From: Limiplasma sp964416065
GTDB taxonomy: Bacteria > Bacillota > Clostridia > Christensenellales > Aristaeellaceae
NCBI GenBank assembly: GCA_964416065.1
Contig: CAYQCL010000016.1
Location: forward strand, 1-47,583
Length of the DNA stretch: 47,583 bases
Direction: 5' to 3'
Position numbers and translations under genes: made by a program. The stretch's first letter is position 1; every line of letters starts with the position of its first letter. This document shows, one piece after another, positions 14,627 to 23,365 of this stretch. The notes beneath the pieces were generated by a model, which saw nothing but the letters and a program-made list of their open reading frames with translations, was not told where the DNA came from and did no database searches.

Positions 14627-16555
14627 GTGACGCATATCGCCTTTGTCGTCCCTGACCACTCGCTGGTAAGGGTGGTGCATGACGCTTGGGCGCTTCATGA
14701 AAGGATCTTTGGACAAAGCAGGGATTTGCAGTATACGGTGGATTGCGAGATTCAGCCGGACGTGATCATGTCGCGCCACTATAACGCGGATGTGATCGTC
14801 AGCAGGGGCGGAACGGCCGCGAGCCTGAAGGAATGCAACAGCCTTACGCCGGTTGTGGAGATTCCCATCACCAGCGCCGATATGGCCGCGTCGATCCGCC
14901 GAGCCATCCAGCGGCATGGCGAGATGCCCATCGGTGTGGTGGGCACGATCAATACCATTCGCAGCGTTCAGTTTTTGAAGATGGATTTCCCCGTGTCCGT
15001 CAAGCCCTATCCCACGGCCAGCGTCAACATCCGCGATCTGATCGACGGCATGGAGCGCGCGGTGGCGGACGGGTGCAGGCTGATTTTGGCGGGCCACAAC
15101 ACCTGCCATTACTGCGAGGAGCACGGGATTCCGGCGGGGCTGATCTATTCCTCGGTCGAATCGGTGTTCCTGGCCATCACCGAGGCCAAGCGCTGCGCGA
15201 ACGTGTCGCAGGTGGAGCGGGAGAACAGCCTGATGTTTCGCAGCGTCGTCGATCACGTGTCTGAGGGCATCATCGCCGTGGACAGAAACAACCTGATCCG
15301 AACCTTCAACGCGGCCGCCGCTCAGCTTTTGGACCGCAAGGCGCAGGACTGCATCGGACAGCCCGTTCATCTGGCCCTTCCGGAAGGCAGGCTGAGCGCC
15401 ATTTTATCCGGCAGCCAGCCGTACACGAACGAGATCGTACGCATCAACGGCAACAACTATGTGCTCAACAGCGTCCCGATGAATTACGACGGCCAGCGCT
15501 ACGGCACGCTGGTCACGTTCCAGGCCGAGCAGGCCATCACCAACGCCGAAAGCCGTCTGCGCGACCGTCTGCGCGTCGGCGGTCAGCAGGCACGCTATCA
15601 TTTTGACGATATTCTGGGAGAGAGCACGGTCATCCGCATGGCCATCCGTCAGGCCCAGCGCTTTGCGCATGTGGACAGCAACATTCTTTTGATGGGCGAG
15701 ACGGGTACCGGCAAGGAGCTGTTCGCCCAGTCCATCCACAATGAAAGCGAACGCGCCACGGGCCCGTTTGTGGCGGTCAACTGCGCGGCGATTCCCGAAA
15801 ACCTGATGGAAAGCGAGCTCTTTGGTTACGAGGGCGGCGCGTTCACCGGCGCGAGCAAAACGGGCCGTGCGGGTCTGTTCGAGGCGGCGCATGAGGGCAC
15901 GATCTTTCTGGACGAGGTCAGCGAGATTCCCTTAACACTGCAAAGCCGTCTGCTGCGCGTGATCCAGGAGCGCGAGGTGCGCCGCATCGGAGCCAACCGT
16001 GTCATCCCCGTCAACGTGCGAATCATATGCGCCACCAACCGCGACCTGTTAGAAATGATCCGTCAGGGACGATTTCGCGAGGATCTATATTACCGTCTGA
16101 AGGTGCTGTCCGTCCAACTGCCTCCCCTGCGCAGCCGCGAAGGAGATATGGCGCTGATTATGCAGCACTATTTGAGCTATTACGCGCGCAAATTCGGCAA
16201 GGACGTCATCAACCTCTCGCCCGAGGCCGTCGAGCGCATCGCCGCCTACGGCTGGCCGGGCAACATCCGCGAAATACGCAACATAAGCGAGCAGCTCGCT
16301 GTGCTGTGCGAAAGCGACGTCATCACCGCCTCGGACGTGGCCGCCGTGCTCCCCGTCGAGCAGAAGGGCGGCGCTAAGCCCTCGCCCGCGCGCGAGGACG
16401 ACGGCTCCACCCTCCTGGATCTGCAAAAGCGGCAGATCATGGAGGTGCTCGCGCGCGCCTCCAGCCGCAAGGAGGCCGCAGAGCTGCTGGGCATCAGCAA
16501 AACCACCCTATGGCGCAAATGCAAAGAATATGGATTGGAAGGACGAACAAAATGA
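14627..16555 (+). CDS. Sigma-54-dependent activator (PrpR_N-PAS-AAA+-Fis HTH)
   Basis: About 642 residues from the GTG at 14627, which follows GGAGTG by 9 bases; an in-frame ATG at 14612 is the alternative. Residues 1-190 are a PrpR_N sensor domain (HIAFVVPDHSLVRVVHDAWA, ADVIVSRGGTAASLKE). A PAS domain follows (VVDHVSEGIIAVDRNNLIRT). The AAA+ domain carries Walker A GETGTGKE, the sigma-54 contact loop GAFTGA and Walker B GTIFLDE. The C-terminal Fis-type HTH is RKEAAELLGISKTTLWRKCK. It activates promoters read by RpoN. The only such promoters I see are the two at the tct locus, 22 kb away, and rpoN is there too, so it is a good candidate for their activator. The next gene overlaps by 4 bases. 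Confidence 0.92.
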   Translation: MTHIAFVVPDHSLVRVVHDAWALHERIFGQSRDLQYTVDCEIQPDVIMSRHYNADVIVSRGGTAASLKECNSLTPVVEIPITSADMAASIRRAIQRHGEMPIGVVGTINTIRSVQFLKMDFPVSVKPYPTASVNIRDLIDGMERAVADGCRLILAGHNTCHYCEEHGIPAGLIYSSVESVFLAITEAKRCANVSQVERENSLMFRSVVDHVSEGIIAVDRNNLIRTFNAAAAQLLDRKAQDCIGQPVHLALPEGRLSAILSGSQPYTNEIVRINGNNYVLNSVPMNYDGQRYGTLVTFQAEQAITNAESRLRDRLRVGGQQARYHFDDILGESTVIRMAIRQAQRFAHVDSNILLMGETGTGKELFAQSIHNESERATGPFVAVNCAAIPENLMESELFGYEGGAFTGASKTGRAGLFEAAHEGTIFLDEVSEIPLTLQSRLLRVIQEREVRRIGANRVIPVNVRIICATNRDLLEMIRQGRFREDLYYRLKVLSVQLPPLRSREGDMALIMQHYLSYYARKFGKDVINLSPEAVERIAAYGWPGNIREIRNISEQLAVLCESDVITASDVAAVLPVEQKGGAKPSPAREDDGSTLLDLQKRQIMEVLARASSRKEAAELLGISKTTLWRKCKEYGLEGRTK

Positions 16556-17514
16556 GCAGAAACCTGACCGTTGTCATCCCTCAGCTGACGCAGAGGCATC
16601 GTGCCGAAATTCTTGAGGCCGCCCGTACTCATGGCTTTGAGGCCAGCTTTTTTGAGGAGGTCTCCCAGGCGCGCGCGGCCCTTGAGGACGCGGAAATCGT
16701 CTTCGGGCAGCCTGCAGAGCTGGCGAAAAGCGCCCCGCGCCTGCGCTGGCTGTGTACCCCCTCGGCCGGCGTGAACCAGTTCGCGGCCCCCGGCGCCTTC
16801 GCGTCAAAGGAGGCCGTCCTGACCAATTCCTCGGGAGCGTACGGCGTGACCATTGCCGAGCATATCATCATGGTCACGTTGGAAATGATGCGCCGACAGC
16901 AGGAATACGCCGACATCGTCGAACGGCGGGAATGGGTTCGCTCGCTGCCCATCCGCTCGATTCGGGGCAGCCGCGTCGCTTTGCTCGGCACGGGTGATAT
17001 CGGACGGGAGGCCGCCGTCAGGCTGCGCGCCTTTGGGACAAAACGCATCGTTGGCATCAACCGAAGCGGTAAAAATCCCGATGGGCTGTTTGACCTCGTC
17101 GTGACGCAGGAAGCGCTGGACACGGTTTTGCCCGAAACGGATCTGCTGATCCTCTCGCTTCCGGGAACCGCGCGGACTGAGCACATGCTCGACGCGGCCC
17201 GTCTGGCCCTTCTGCCTGACAGTGCTTTCATCGTCAATGTGGGGCGCGGGAACGCCATTGATTCAAGGGCGCTTGAAGGGGAGCTGCGCGCGGGGCGTCT
17301 GTCCGCCGCGCTGGATGTGTTCGAGCGGGAGCCCTTGCCCCAGGACGATTCCCTGTGGACATGTCCCAACCTGCTCATCACCCCGCACATTGCGGGCAAC
17401 ATGACGTTGCCCTATACGCTTGACCGGATTGTTGAGTTATTTTTGGAGGATTTTGAAAACTACTGCGCGGGAAGACCGCTGGAACGGCGGGTGGATCTGG
17501 CCAGAGGATATTGA
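16552..17514 (+). CDS. D-isomer-specific 2-hydroxyacid dehydrogenase
   Basis: A 320-residue NAD-dependent oxidoreductase. The NAD site is SRVALLGTGDIGREAAVRLR. The catalytic region is SAFIVNVGRGNAIDSRALEG, with the substrate Arg, and LLITPHIAGNMT, with the acid His. Such enzymes reduce 2-oxoacids (glyoxylate, hydroxypyruvate, phenylpyruvate) to D-2-hydroxyacids. The start ATG overlaps the activator stop (ATGA) and follows GGAAGGA. The tight coupling suggests that the substrate is linked to the ligand of that regulator. Hydroxypyruvate or tartronate-type compounds would fit the glucarate locus, but this is inference. Confidence 0.87.
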   Translation: MSRNLTVVIPQLTQRHRAEILEAARTHGFEASFFEEVSQARAALEDAEIVFGQPAELAKSAPRLRWLCTPSAGVNQFAAPGAFASKEAVLTNSSGAYGVTIAEHIIMVTLEMMRRQQEYADIVERREWVRSLPIRSIRGSRVALLGTGDIGREAAVRLRAFGTKRIVGINRSGKNPDGLFDLVVTQEALDTVLPETDLLILSLPGTARTEHMLDAARLALLPDSAFIVNVGRGNAIDSRALEGELRAGRLSAALDVFEREPLPQDDSLWTCPNLLITPHIAGNMTLPYTLDRIVELFLEDFENYCAGRPLERRVDLARGY

Positions 17515-17537
17515 GAAAAAGCGGAAGCTTTTTCTCA
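17512..17537 (+). terminator. Intrinsic terminator overlapping the stop codon
   Basis: TGAGAAAAAGC, loop GGAA, GCTTTTTCTCA: an 11-bp perfect stem whose first bases are the TGA of the dehydrogenase gene. The T-run lies in the second arm. An imperfect copy of the same block recurs at 17698-17727, on the other side of repeat copy B. Confidence 0.65.
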
Positions 17538-17835
17538 GGATATCGACAAAATGCGGGATGCAGGGGACTAAGTCCCCTGCTGGGGCTTGGGGCCAAGCTC
17601 CAAAGCCTTACGCCGCAACGTTTTCCAAGCGAGAGACGCGGCGGCCCATTTGGGCCGCCGCTACGGCTCTTCGCGTAAATAGGGGGTTGTCGACAGTCTG
17701 AGAAAAAGCGGAAGCCCTTTCTCCCGTCTTTAGGCTGTCAATACAGCGCGGGGGTCTTAGTCCTCGTGCCTGAGGCAAAAAAGCCTTACGCCGACGCGGC
17801 GGCCCAACGTACGGCCTTAAGGGCTGTCGACGCCC
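17538..17835. repeat. Structured intergenic repeat, copy B plus a degenerate copy
   Basis: The full unit runs from ATATCGACAAAAT (17540) to AAATAGGGGGTTGTCGAC (17693). It includes the 10-bp hairpin GCAGGGGACT/AGTCCCCTGC and a 10-bp stem GCGGCGGCCC-ATTT-GGGCCGCCGC (17639-17662). A decayed copy continues to about 17835 (AAGCCTTACGCCG, GCGGCGGCCCA). It fills the whole 340-base gap between two convergent genes, and no gene was seen in it. Confidence 0.8.
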
Positions 17836-17856
17836 CAGCTGATCCCCATCCTCTTG

Positions 17857-18531
17857 TCAGCGAACACGCGCCTCCAAATTGATCCTGTCGATCAGACCGC
17901 ACAGCTGCGTCAGGTTGTCCAGACGGTGGCTGACCAGCCCGTCAAAGCGTTCGTCGCAGGGCATGAGGTCGGGGATCATGACGCTCACACAATTCGCCGC
18001 CTTCAGGCTGCGCAAGCCGTTCAGGCTGTCCTCCACCCCGATGCATTCCCCAATCTCCAGATCCAGCCTACGGGCGGCCTCCAGATAGATATCCGGTGCG
18101 GGCTTTCCCTTTCCAGCCTCCTCGCCGCAGACCATCGCGTCAAAAACATTTTGCAAAGCAGGAATGTGTTCGAGATAAGCTTCCACGGTCGACCGCGCGG
18201 TGCTGGTCGCCAGCGCCAGACGGAGACCGCGCGCCTTAAGCCCCTCCACACATTCCTTCAGCCCCATTTTCAACGGGAGCCCGCCATGACAGGCGGTCTC
18301 GTAGAAACGCTGACGGCGTGAGATCATGACCTCCTGATAGGGAAAGGTCTCGCCCATTTCCTTCAAAATCATCTGACGGCTGACGTCTGCCGTAGTGCCC
18401 ATGATGCTTGCATAGAACTCGTTGGTAAGCGTATAGCCTCTTTTGGCGCACTCTGAGGCGAGCACCTTCCGCCCAAGGCGTTCGGTATCTAAAAGCACGC
18501 CGTCCATGTCAAAAAGCACTCCGCGAATCAT
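17857..18531 (-). CDS. HAD-superfamily sugar-phosphate phosphatase / beta-phosphoglucomutase-like
   Basis: A 224-residue HAD hydrolase. Motif I IRGVLFDMDGVLLDTE carries both aspartates. Motif II is the Thr/Ser of ALATSTARST, motif III the Lys of GKGKPAPDIYLEAA, and motif IV GVEDSLNGLRS. The helical cap between residues 15 and 85 places it in the subfamily of phosphoglycolate phosphatases and beta-phosphoglucomutases. The substrate cannot be read from sequence. It lies 15 bases after an ECF S component and is the last gene of a minus-strand operon, so salvage of a vitamin or nucleoside phosphate is possible. Confidence 0.85.
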   Translation of the reverse strand: MIRGVLFDMDGVLLDTERLGRKVLASECAKRGYTLTNEFYASIMGTTADVSRQMILKEMGETFPYQEVMISRRQRFYETACHGGLPLKMGLKECVEGLKARGLRLALATSTARSTVEAYLEHIPALQNVFDAMVCGEEAGKGKPAPDIYLEAARRLDLEIGECIGVEDSLNGLRSLKAANCVSVMIPDLMPCDERFDGLVSHRLDNLTQLCGLIDRINLEARVR

Positions 18532-18546
18532 TGCTTTTTCTCTCCT

Positions 18547-19059
18547 TTATTGTCTGTTCGCCCTGCGCAAAAGCTCAACGGTCTTAGGCGCAACAAGCGT
18601 ATAGACCGCCGCCATGATGGCGGAGGAAACGAAGCGAAGCGCGATAACGCCCGCCGTAAGGCCCGTCGGATAGTGATAGATCAGGCCGTCAATATGAATC
18701 GCGATCGTGTTGATTGTCGTCACGACCAAGCAGCTTGCCAGGACAATCCCAGCCGTCTGCTTGAGGGAGAGCGTAAAGCCGCGCCTCTGCGCGTACAGAC
18801 CCACCATGACGCCGCGCGCCATGCTGGGCAGCATCCACATCAGCGTCGTGGGGCCGAAGCCGTAGGTCAGAAGCTGGTTGAGCAGCCCGCCCACGGCCCC
18901 CACGGCGAGGCCGTCCGCCCAGCCGAAGAGCAAGCCCGCCACCAGGACGGGAAGTGCCGCGAAGGTGAGCGTGAGAAAGCCCAGCCGGATAGAATAAAAG
19001 CTCAAAACGACATAGATGGCGATCAGAATCGCGTTGGTAACCAACCGTCGGGTCGTCAT
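18547..19059 (-). CDS. ECF transporter S component
   Basis: A 170-residue integral membrane protein with five to six hydrophobic helices. The N-terminal helix LVTNAILIAIYVVLSFYSIR and the block LTFAALPVLVAGLLFGWADG, then AVGGLLNQLLTYGFGPTTLM, are typical of substrate-binding S components of energy-coupling factor vitamin importers. The pattern is closest to folate-like or other uncharacterised S units; specificity is a guess. No EcfT or EcfA genes are in the window, so it must share a common module encoded elsewhere. It lies between the FAD protein and the HAD phosphatase. Confidence 0.8.
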   Translation of the reverse strand: MTTRRLVTNAILIAIYVVLSFYSIRLGFLTLTFAALPVLVAGLLFGWADGLAVGAVGGLLNQLLTYGFGPTTLMWMLPSMARGVMVGLYAQRRGFTLSLKQTAGIVLASCLVVTTINTIAIHIDGLIYHYPTGLTAGVIALRFVSSAIMAAVYTLVAPKTVELLRRANRQ

Positions 19060-19077
19060 ACAAGTCCCTCCTCTTTT

Positions 19078-20703
19078 TTAGGTTTCGGTACCGGTCTCCA
19101 TGCCAGCGCACAGCCCGTCTACGGCGGCGGATACGATGCCGCCCGCGTAGCCCGCGCCCTCGCCCAACGGATAGAGCCCGCGTATGGAGCCTTCCCGCCG
19201 CTGATCGCGCAGAAGGCGGACGGGCGAGGAAGAGCGCGTTTCGGGGCCGGTCAGGAGCGCGTCCGCGCAGTCGAAGCCCCTGATCCGCTCGCCCAGCCTG
19301 GGCAGCGCCAGCCGCAGGTTGTCGATCACAAACGGGGGCAGGCAGCGGCAAAGCTCACCCAGATCCACGCCCGGCCGATAGGTCGGCAGAACCGCGCCCA
19401 GTTGAGTCGTAGGTCGTCCATCCAGCAGGTCGCCCACACGCTGGCAGGGGGCCTTGAGCGTTCCGGTCAGCGCAAAGGCCGACCGTTCGATGCGGCGTTG
19501 CAGTTCCACGCCCGCCAGGGGATGCGCGCTTCCGAAATCCTCCGGACGGACGCCCACCAGCACAGCGGCGTTGGCGTTTTGTCCCGCTCGCGCGTGCAGA
19601 CTCATGCCGTTGACGTTAACGCCGCCCTGTTCGCTGGAGGCGTTGATGACCTGCCCGCCGGGGCACATGCAGAAGGTATACACGCCGCGTCCGTCCGGCG
19701 TGGGGACGTTGATTTTGTATTCAGCGGGCGGAAGCGCAGGATGTCCTGCCGCTGCCCCATACTGCGCGCGGTTGATTTCGGCTTGCAAATGCTCGATACG
19801 CGCGCCGATGGCGAAGGGCTTTTGCCGCATCTCAAGTCCCATGGCGTGGAGCCATTCATAGGTATCGCGGGCGCTGTGACCGATGGCCAGAAGGACCGCG
19901 TCGGTGGCGAGCACATCCTCCACGCGCTCATGGACGGCATGAATCGCCGCGACGCGCCCGTCCCTGATCTCAAGGCCGGTCGCCTTCCAGCCGAAACGCA
20001 CCTCCGCGCCAAGGCGCAGAAGCTCCGTCCTGATGTTGACAAGCACGCGGCGCAGCTCGTCCGTTCCGATATGCGGACGCTGCGCGATCAGAATCTCCTC
20101 CGGCGCGCCGTATCGCGCCAGCGTTTCAAGCACCGTGCGGATATGCGGGCTGTTGATGCCGCAGGTCAGCTTTCCGTCGCTGAACGCGCCCGCGCCGCCC
20201 TCGCCAAAGAGCACGTTGCTTTCCTCAAGCAGCGTTCCTCCGCTTTCCAATGTCTCCACATCCCGCGCCCGCCGCTCCACCGGCTGTCCGCGCTCCAGAA
20301 CAATCGGCCTCGCTCCGCGTACGGCCAGCGCCAGCGCGCAGAACAGCCCCGCCGGTCCTGCGCCCACCACGACCGGCCTGAGCCGCTCCCTGGGCCAGGG
20401 TGTGTGCGGAAGGGAAAAAGCATCGTCGGTTTGAACGGCGACGACCGTCACCTGATTGGGACGATACTTTTTCGCGATCCGTTCCTCCTCTGCCGCGCCG
20501 GTATGCCTGAGCGTCACATCCGCCGTGAGGGAAAAATGTGCGCCGCCTCTGCCGCGCGCGTCCACACTGCGCTTCCTGAGCGTTGCCGATGCGACGCGCT
20601 CGACGGGGATACCCAGCCGCTTAGCGCACAGGCGGCGCAGGAGAGCCTCGTCATAGTGAAGCGCGTCGTCAAGGGATAAGACCAGCTGATTCAGCCGCAG
20701 CAT
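19078..20703 (-). CDS. FAD-dependent dehydrogenase, COG2509 family
   Basis: A 541-residue flavoprotein. The ATG at 20703 follows GGGAGG; a longer frame is less likely. The N-terminal ~90 residues (LRLNQLVLSLDDALHYDEAL) are the family-specific leader domain. LRPVVVGAGPAGLFCALALA is the FAD motif and FGEGGAGAFSDGKLTCG the second conserved block. The C-terminus reads GLYPLGEGAGYAGGIVSAAV, the usual FAD closing motif. Proteins of this family are widely conserved in Clostridia, but their substrate is not established. Position ahead of an ECF S component and a HAD phosphatase suggests one transcript. Confidence 0.85.
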   Translation of the reverse strand: MLRLNQLVLSLDDALHYDEALLRRLCAKRLGIPVERVASATLRKRSVDARGRGGAHFSLTADVTLRHTGAAEEERIAKKYRPNQVTVVAVQTDDAFSLPHTPWPRERLRPVVVGAGPAGLFCALALAVRGARPIVLERGQPVERRARDVETLESGGTLLEESNVLFGEGGAGAFSDGKLTCGINSPHIRTVLETLARYGAPEEILIAQRPHIGTDELRRVLVNIRTELLRLGAEVRFGWKATGLEIRDGRVAAIHAVHERVEDVLATDAVLLAIGHSARDTYEWLHAMGLEMRQKPFAIGARIEHLQAEINRAQYGAAAGHPALPPAEYKINVPTPDGRGVYTFCMCPGGQVINASSEQGGVNVNGMSLHARAGQNANAAVLVGVRPEDFGSAHPLAGVELQRRIERSAFALTGTLKAPCQRVGDLLDGRPTTQLGAVLPTYRPGVDLGELCRCLPPFVIDNLRLALPRLGERIRGFDCADALLTGPETRSSSPVRLLRDQRREGSIRGLYPLGEGAGYAGGIVSAAVDGLCAGMETGTET

Positions 20704-20958
20704 AAAGCGCCTCCCGCCCTTCAGAATCAAACGCATTTATCCTATCATATCTGAGGGAGCATAGCAAGAAAATGCCATCATAAAAAACATTCGTCCCTAT
20801 CTCCGGCACTGACGCGGCGTGTACGCAAGGGCGCACTGTTTTTTCATAAATGGGTTCATTCAAAAAGCATCACGGGAAAACGCACGAACGCCATGTCTTC
20901 CCCCGCAATGCTCCTATTTTGAAAAGCCTTGAAAATCGTGCCCTTTTCTTCATCCCGC

Positions 20959-21741
20959 TCATCCCAGCGCAACGTCCAGCGCCAGCATGACCGTAAAGCC
21001 CAGGGCGAAAAACAGCGTGCCCAAATTGGAGTGATTCCCCTGGGACATTTCCGGAATCAGCTCCTCGACAACCACGTAAATCATGGCGCCCGCCGCGAAG
21101 CTCAGAAGATACGGCAGCGCCGGAAGCACGAAATGCGCCGCCCAGATCGTAAGCAGCGCGGCCACCGGCTCCACCGCGCCCGAGAGCGTTCCCCACAAAA
21201 AGGCGGAGCGTTTGCCTACGCCCTCCGACCTCAGCGGCATGGAGATGATCGCACCCTCGGGAAAATTCTGAATGGCGATACCGATGGACAACGCGAGCGC
21301 TCCCGCCATAGTAATGGACGCGTTTCCCGCCATCCATCCTGCGAGCACCACGCCAACGGCCATTCCCTCAGGAATGTTATGCAGCGTCACGGCCAGCACC
21401 AGCATGGTCGTTTTTTTCAACGCCGACCTGGGGCCCTCCGGCTCGGCGCTGCCCTGATGCAGGTGCGGAATGCCATGATCGAGCAGGAGAAGAAACAGGA
21501 TTCCCAGCCAAAAGCCGATAACCGCCGGAACAAAGGCCCATTGGCCCATCGGCTCCGCCTGCTCCATGGCGGGGATCAGCAGGCTCCAAACGGACGCCGC
21601 GACCATCACACCGGCGGCAAAGCCCACCAACGCCCGCTGCACCTTTGCGTTTAGCTCCTTTTTCATAAAGAGCACGCATGCCGACCCCAGTACCGTGCCG
21701 GCAAACGGGATCAGGATGCCCTGGATCACTTCTATCGGCAT
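20959..21741 (-). CDS. ZIP-family divalent metal transporter
   Basis: A 260-residue membrane protein with about eight helices. Helix 4 carries LAVTLHNIPEGMAVGVVLAG and helix 5 GIAIQNFPEGAIISMPL, the paired HNIPEG/NFPEG metal-binding motifs of the ZupT branch of ZIP proteins. A His-rich loop (DHGIPHLHQGS) lies between helices 3 and 4. It imports zinc, iron or manganese. The ATG at 21741 follows AGGAGG. A strong promoter is at 21803-21831, divergent from the peroxiredoxin promoter, so metal supply and oxidative defence may be co-ordinated. Confidence 0.9.
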   Translation of the reverse strand: MPIEVIQGILIPFAGTVLGSACVLFMKKELNAKVQRALVGFAAGVMVAASVWSLLIPAMEQAEPMGQWAFVPAVIGFWLGILFLLLLDHGIPHLHQGSAEPEGPRSALKKTTMLVLAVTLHNIPEGMAVGVVLAGWMAGNASITMAGALALSIGIAIQNFPEGAIISMPLRSEGVGKRSAFLWGTLSGAVEPVAALLTIWAAHFVLPALPYLLSFAAGAMIYVVVEELIPEMSQGNHSNLGTLFFALGFTVMLALDVALG

Positions 21742-21802
21742 AAAAAACCTCCTGATGGTTTTCTCCGTTTTCGACGGGCCAAATGGATCGCGAATCCTCT
21801 GC

Positions 21803-21831
21803 ATTATATATGCGGCCCGAGAAAAAGTCAA
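21803..21831 (-). promoter_or_regulatory. Sigma-A promoter of the ZIP transporter
   Basis: Minus strand TTGACT (21831-21826), 17 bases, TATAAT (21808-21803). Confidence 0.75.
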
Positions 21832-21870
21832 TTACGTGCGCCGCTTTCGGCGGCCGCGCCCAAAAATCCG

Positions 21871-21898
21871 TTTGAGCTTCGACAGAATCGTGTATAAT
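21871..21898 (+). promoter_or_regulatory. Promoter of the peroxiredoxin gene
   Basis: TTTGAG (21871-21876), 16 bases, TATAAT (21893-21898). The -10 is perfect; the -35 is weak, as in promoters that need an activator. Confidence 0.55.
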
Positions 21899-21935
21899 AG
21901 GGTAGGCGATCAATCAACGCAAAGGAGATGTGGAT

Positions 21936-22400
21936 ATGCTGGAAGCCGGTATGAAGGCCCCTGATTTTACGCTGTACGATCAAAATGGAAAGCAGGTCAG
22001 CCTGTCCGATTATTTTGGAAAAAAGATCGTTTTGTATTTCTATCCCCGGGACAACACCCCCGGCTGCACCCGTCAGGCCTGCGCCTTTGCCCAGAGCCAT
22101 GACAGGCTCAGGGCGCTGGACGCCGTCGTCATCGGCGTCAGCAAGGACTCCGTGGCTTCCCATCTGAAGTTTGCCCAGAAGTATGAGCTTCCCTTCGTGC
22201 TGCTTTCCGATCCCGAGCTTCAGGCCATTCAATCCTATGGCGTGTGGCAGGAAAAAAAGCTCTATGGAAAGGTTTCCATGGGGGTCGCGCGCACGACCTT
22301 TCTCATCGACGAGCGGGGTTTCATCGAAAGGGTGATGCCCAAGGTCAAGCCGGATACCAACGCCGAGGAAATCCTGTCCTATCTTTCGGACGGGAAATAA
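21936..22400 (+). CDS. bcp: Thiol peroxidase, Bcp/PrxQ-type peroxiredoxin
   Basis: A 154-residue thioredoxin-fold enzyme that reduces hydrogen and organic peroxides. YPRDNTPGCTRQACAF has the peroxidatic Cys (C44) and, five residues on, the resolving Cys (C49) of the PrxQ type. MGVARTTFLIDERGFI is the conserved strand after the active site. The ATG at 21936 is 8 bases after GGAG and is preferred over the GTG two codons upstream. Length is standard. It ends in a convergent gap with a terminator. Confidence 0.93.
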   Translation: MLEAGMKAPDFTLYDQNGKQVSLSDYFGKKIVLYFYPRDNTPGCTRQACAFAQSHDRLRALDAVVIGVSKDSVASHLKFAQKYELPFVLLSDPELQAIQSYGVWQEKKLYGKVSMGVARTTFLIDERGFIERVMPKVKPDTNAEEILSYLSDGK

Positions 22401-22499
22401 GGCTCCGTCCTTTCAACGGCCGAAAGCCGATGCCCCTGTGCGGCGCGGCGGTCTCCATGGCGCGACGCGCCTGTCTTTCGGCACCCGTATATAAAGCTT

Positions 22500-22532
22500 C
22501 GCCCCCGTCGGCATGGTACGTCGGCGGGAGCG
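22500..22532. terminator. Hairpin between convergent genes
   Basis: CGCCCCCGTCGGC (22500-22512) pairs with GTCGGCGGGAGCG (22520-22532) with two wobbles and one mismatch. A short T-rich tract (GCTTTGCGTTTT) follows on the plus strand, fitting termination after the peroxiredoxin gene. Confidence 0.6.
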
Positions 22533-22564
22533 GCTTTGCGTTTTGGGGCCCTCACGGCCGATGA

Positions 22565-22987
22565 TCAGAAAAACAGGAAGCTGTTGAGCCCGATCGTCTC
22601 ATCCAGCCGATGATCGACCTCCCCGGGAATCGTGCGCATCACCATCTCACAGGTGCCCGCGACGCGCAGTTCATTGGCGTGGCCGCCATGCGCCAGCAGG
22701 TTGGCGTCGCACAGGGTGACGTGCAGATGGATGTACACCTCGCCGTCCTTGCGGCTGACGGTGCCGCAGAGGTTGCTCATTTCCATGGGCTCGTTGAATT
22801 CCTTCTTAAAGAAGGTTCTGGTGGGGACATCATACACGCTGACAACGGCGTGATCCACCGCGCCCAGCCCTTCCACGCTGGCCAGGCGGATGTTCTCCCT
22901 CCCGCACAGGCCGGTCAGGGCGGAGAGGATTTCCTCGCCCCTGTCGAAGCGAACGATGTAGGTGTCGCCGAATTTCCTGTATTCCAT
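22565..22987 (-). CDS. PPC/DUF296-domain protein
   Basis: A 140-residue protein that is one PPC (plant and prokaryote conserved, DUF296) domain: YIVRFDRGEEILSALTGLCG, then IRLASVEGLGAVDHAVVSVY, EVYIHLHVTLCDANLLAHGG with the two conserved His of the putative metal site, and the end ETIGLNSFLFF. Family structures are trimers that bind metal or DNA; the bacterial role is not settled. It is the last gene of the GlpA-like/FAD/DUF1667 operon, 15 bases after DUF1667, and may regulate or modulate that pathway. Confidence 0.85.
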   Translation of the reverse strand: MEYRKFGDTYIVRFDRGEEILSALTGLCGRENIRLASVEGLGAVDHAVVSVYDVPTRTFFKKEFNEPMEMSNLCGTVSRKDGEVYIHLHVTLCDANLLAHGGHANELRVAGTCEMVMRTIPGEVDHRLDETIGLNSFLFF

Positions 22988-23002
22988 GTCGAAAACTCCC
23001 TT

Positions 23003-23365
23003 TCAGGCTTTTTCTATATTTTTCGTCACAATCACGTCGCTGTCAAGCCCCAAAATATTTTTGATTACGACATCGCCGATATGAACCGGCGCGCTGAGCG
23101 TCTGACGGTTGATCTCCTCCATCACGTCAAAGATGCGGTTTTTGGGGATGGCGTTGGTCAACCGCACGCTGGCCAGGGGCAGCTCGCCGTCGGTTACGCG
23201 TACGCTGGTGGCGATGGTGCGTCGGGGGTCCACCAGCTCCTGGGTCACATAGTTCTTTCCCTTGGGGCAGAGATTGCCCGTGACGGAGAGCACCCGCGTG
23301 CCCTCGTATTCAGCCTCAACCTCGCAGCCGTTGGGGCAAACGATACAGGTAAACGTCCGCTTCAT
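23003..23365 (-). CDS. DUF1667 protein (small CxxC redox partner)
   Basis: A 120-residue protein: KRTFTCIVCPNGCEVEAEYE with CxxCxxxC, then VTGNLCPKGKNYVTQELVDP with a fourth Cys. This is the DUF1667 pattern, found next to GlpA-like and FAD oxidoreductase genes in Clostridia. It may hold an Fe-S cluster or zinc and act as the third subunit of the complex. The start ATG overlaps the stop of the FAD gene (ATGA). It takes the place of GlpC in this operon by position; that equivalence is inference. Confidence 0.87.
   Translation of the reverse strand: MKRTFTCIVCPNGCEVEAEYEGTRVLSVTGNLCPKGKNYVTQELVDPRRTIATSVRVTDGELPLASVRLTNAIPKNRIFDVMEEINRQTLSAPVHIGDVVIKNILGLDSDVIVTKNIEKA

Noticed and set aside
18550..20679. 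Plus-strand 709-codon open frame
   Set aside because: It is antisense to a clear ECF component and a COG2509 flavoprotein. Its Arg/His/Gln-rich composition is typical of GC-rich antisense frames.
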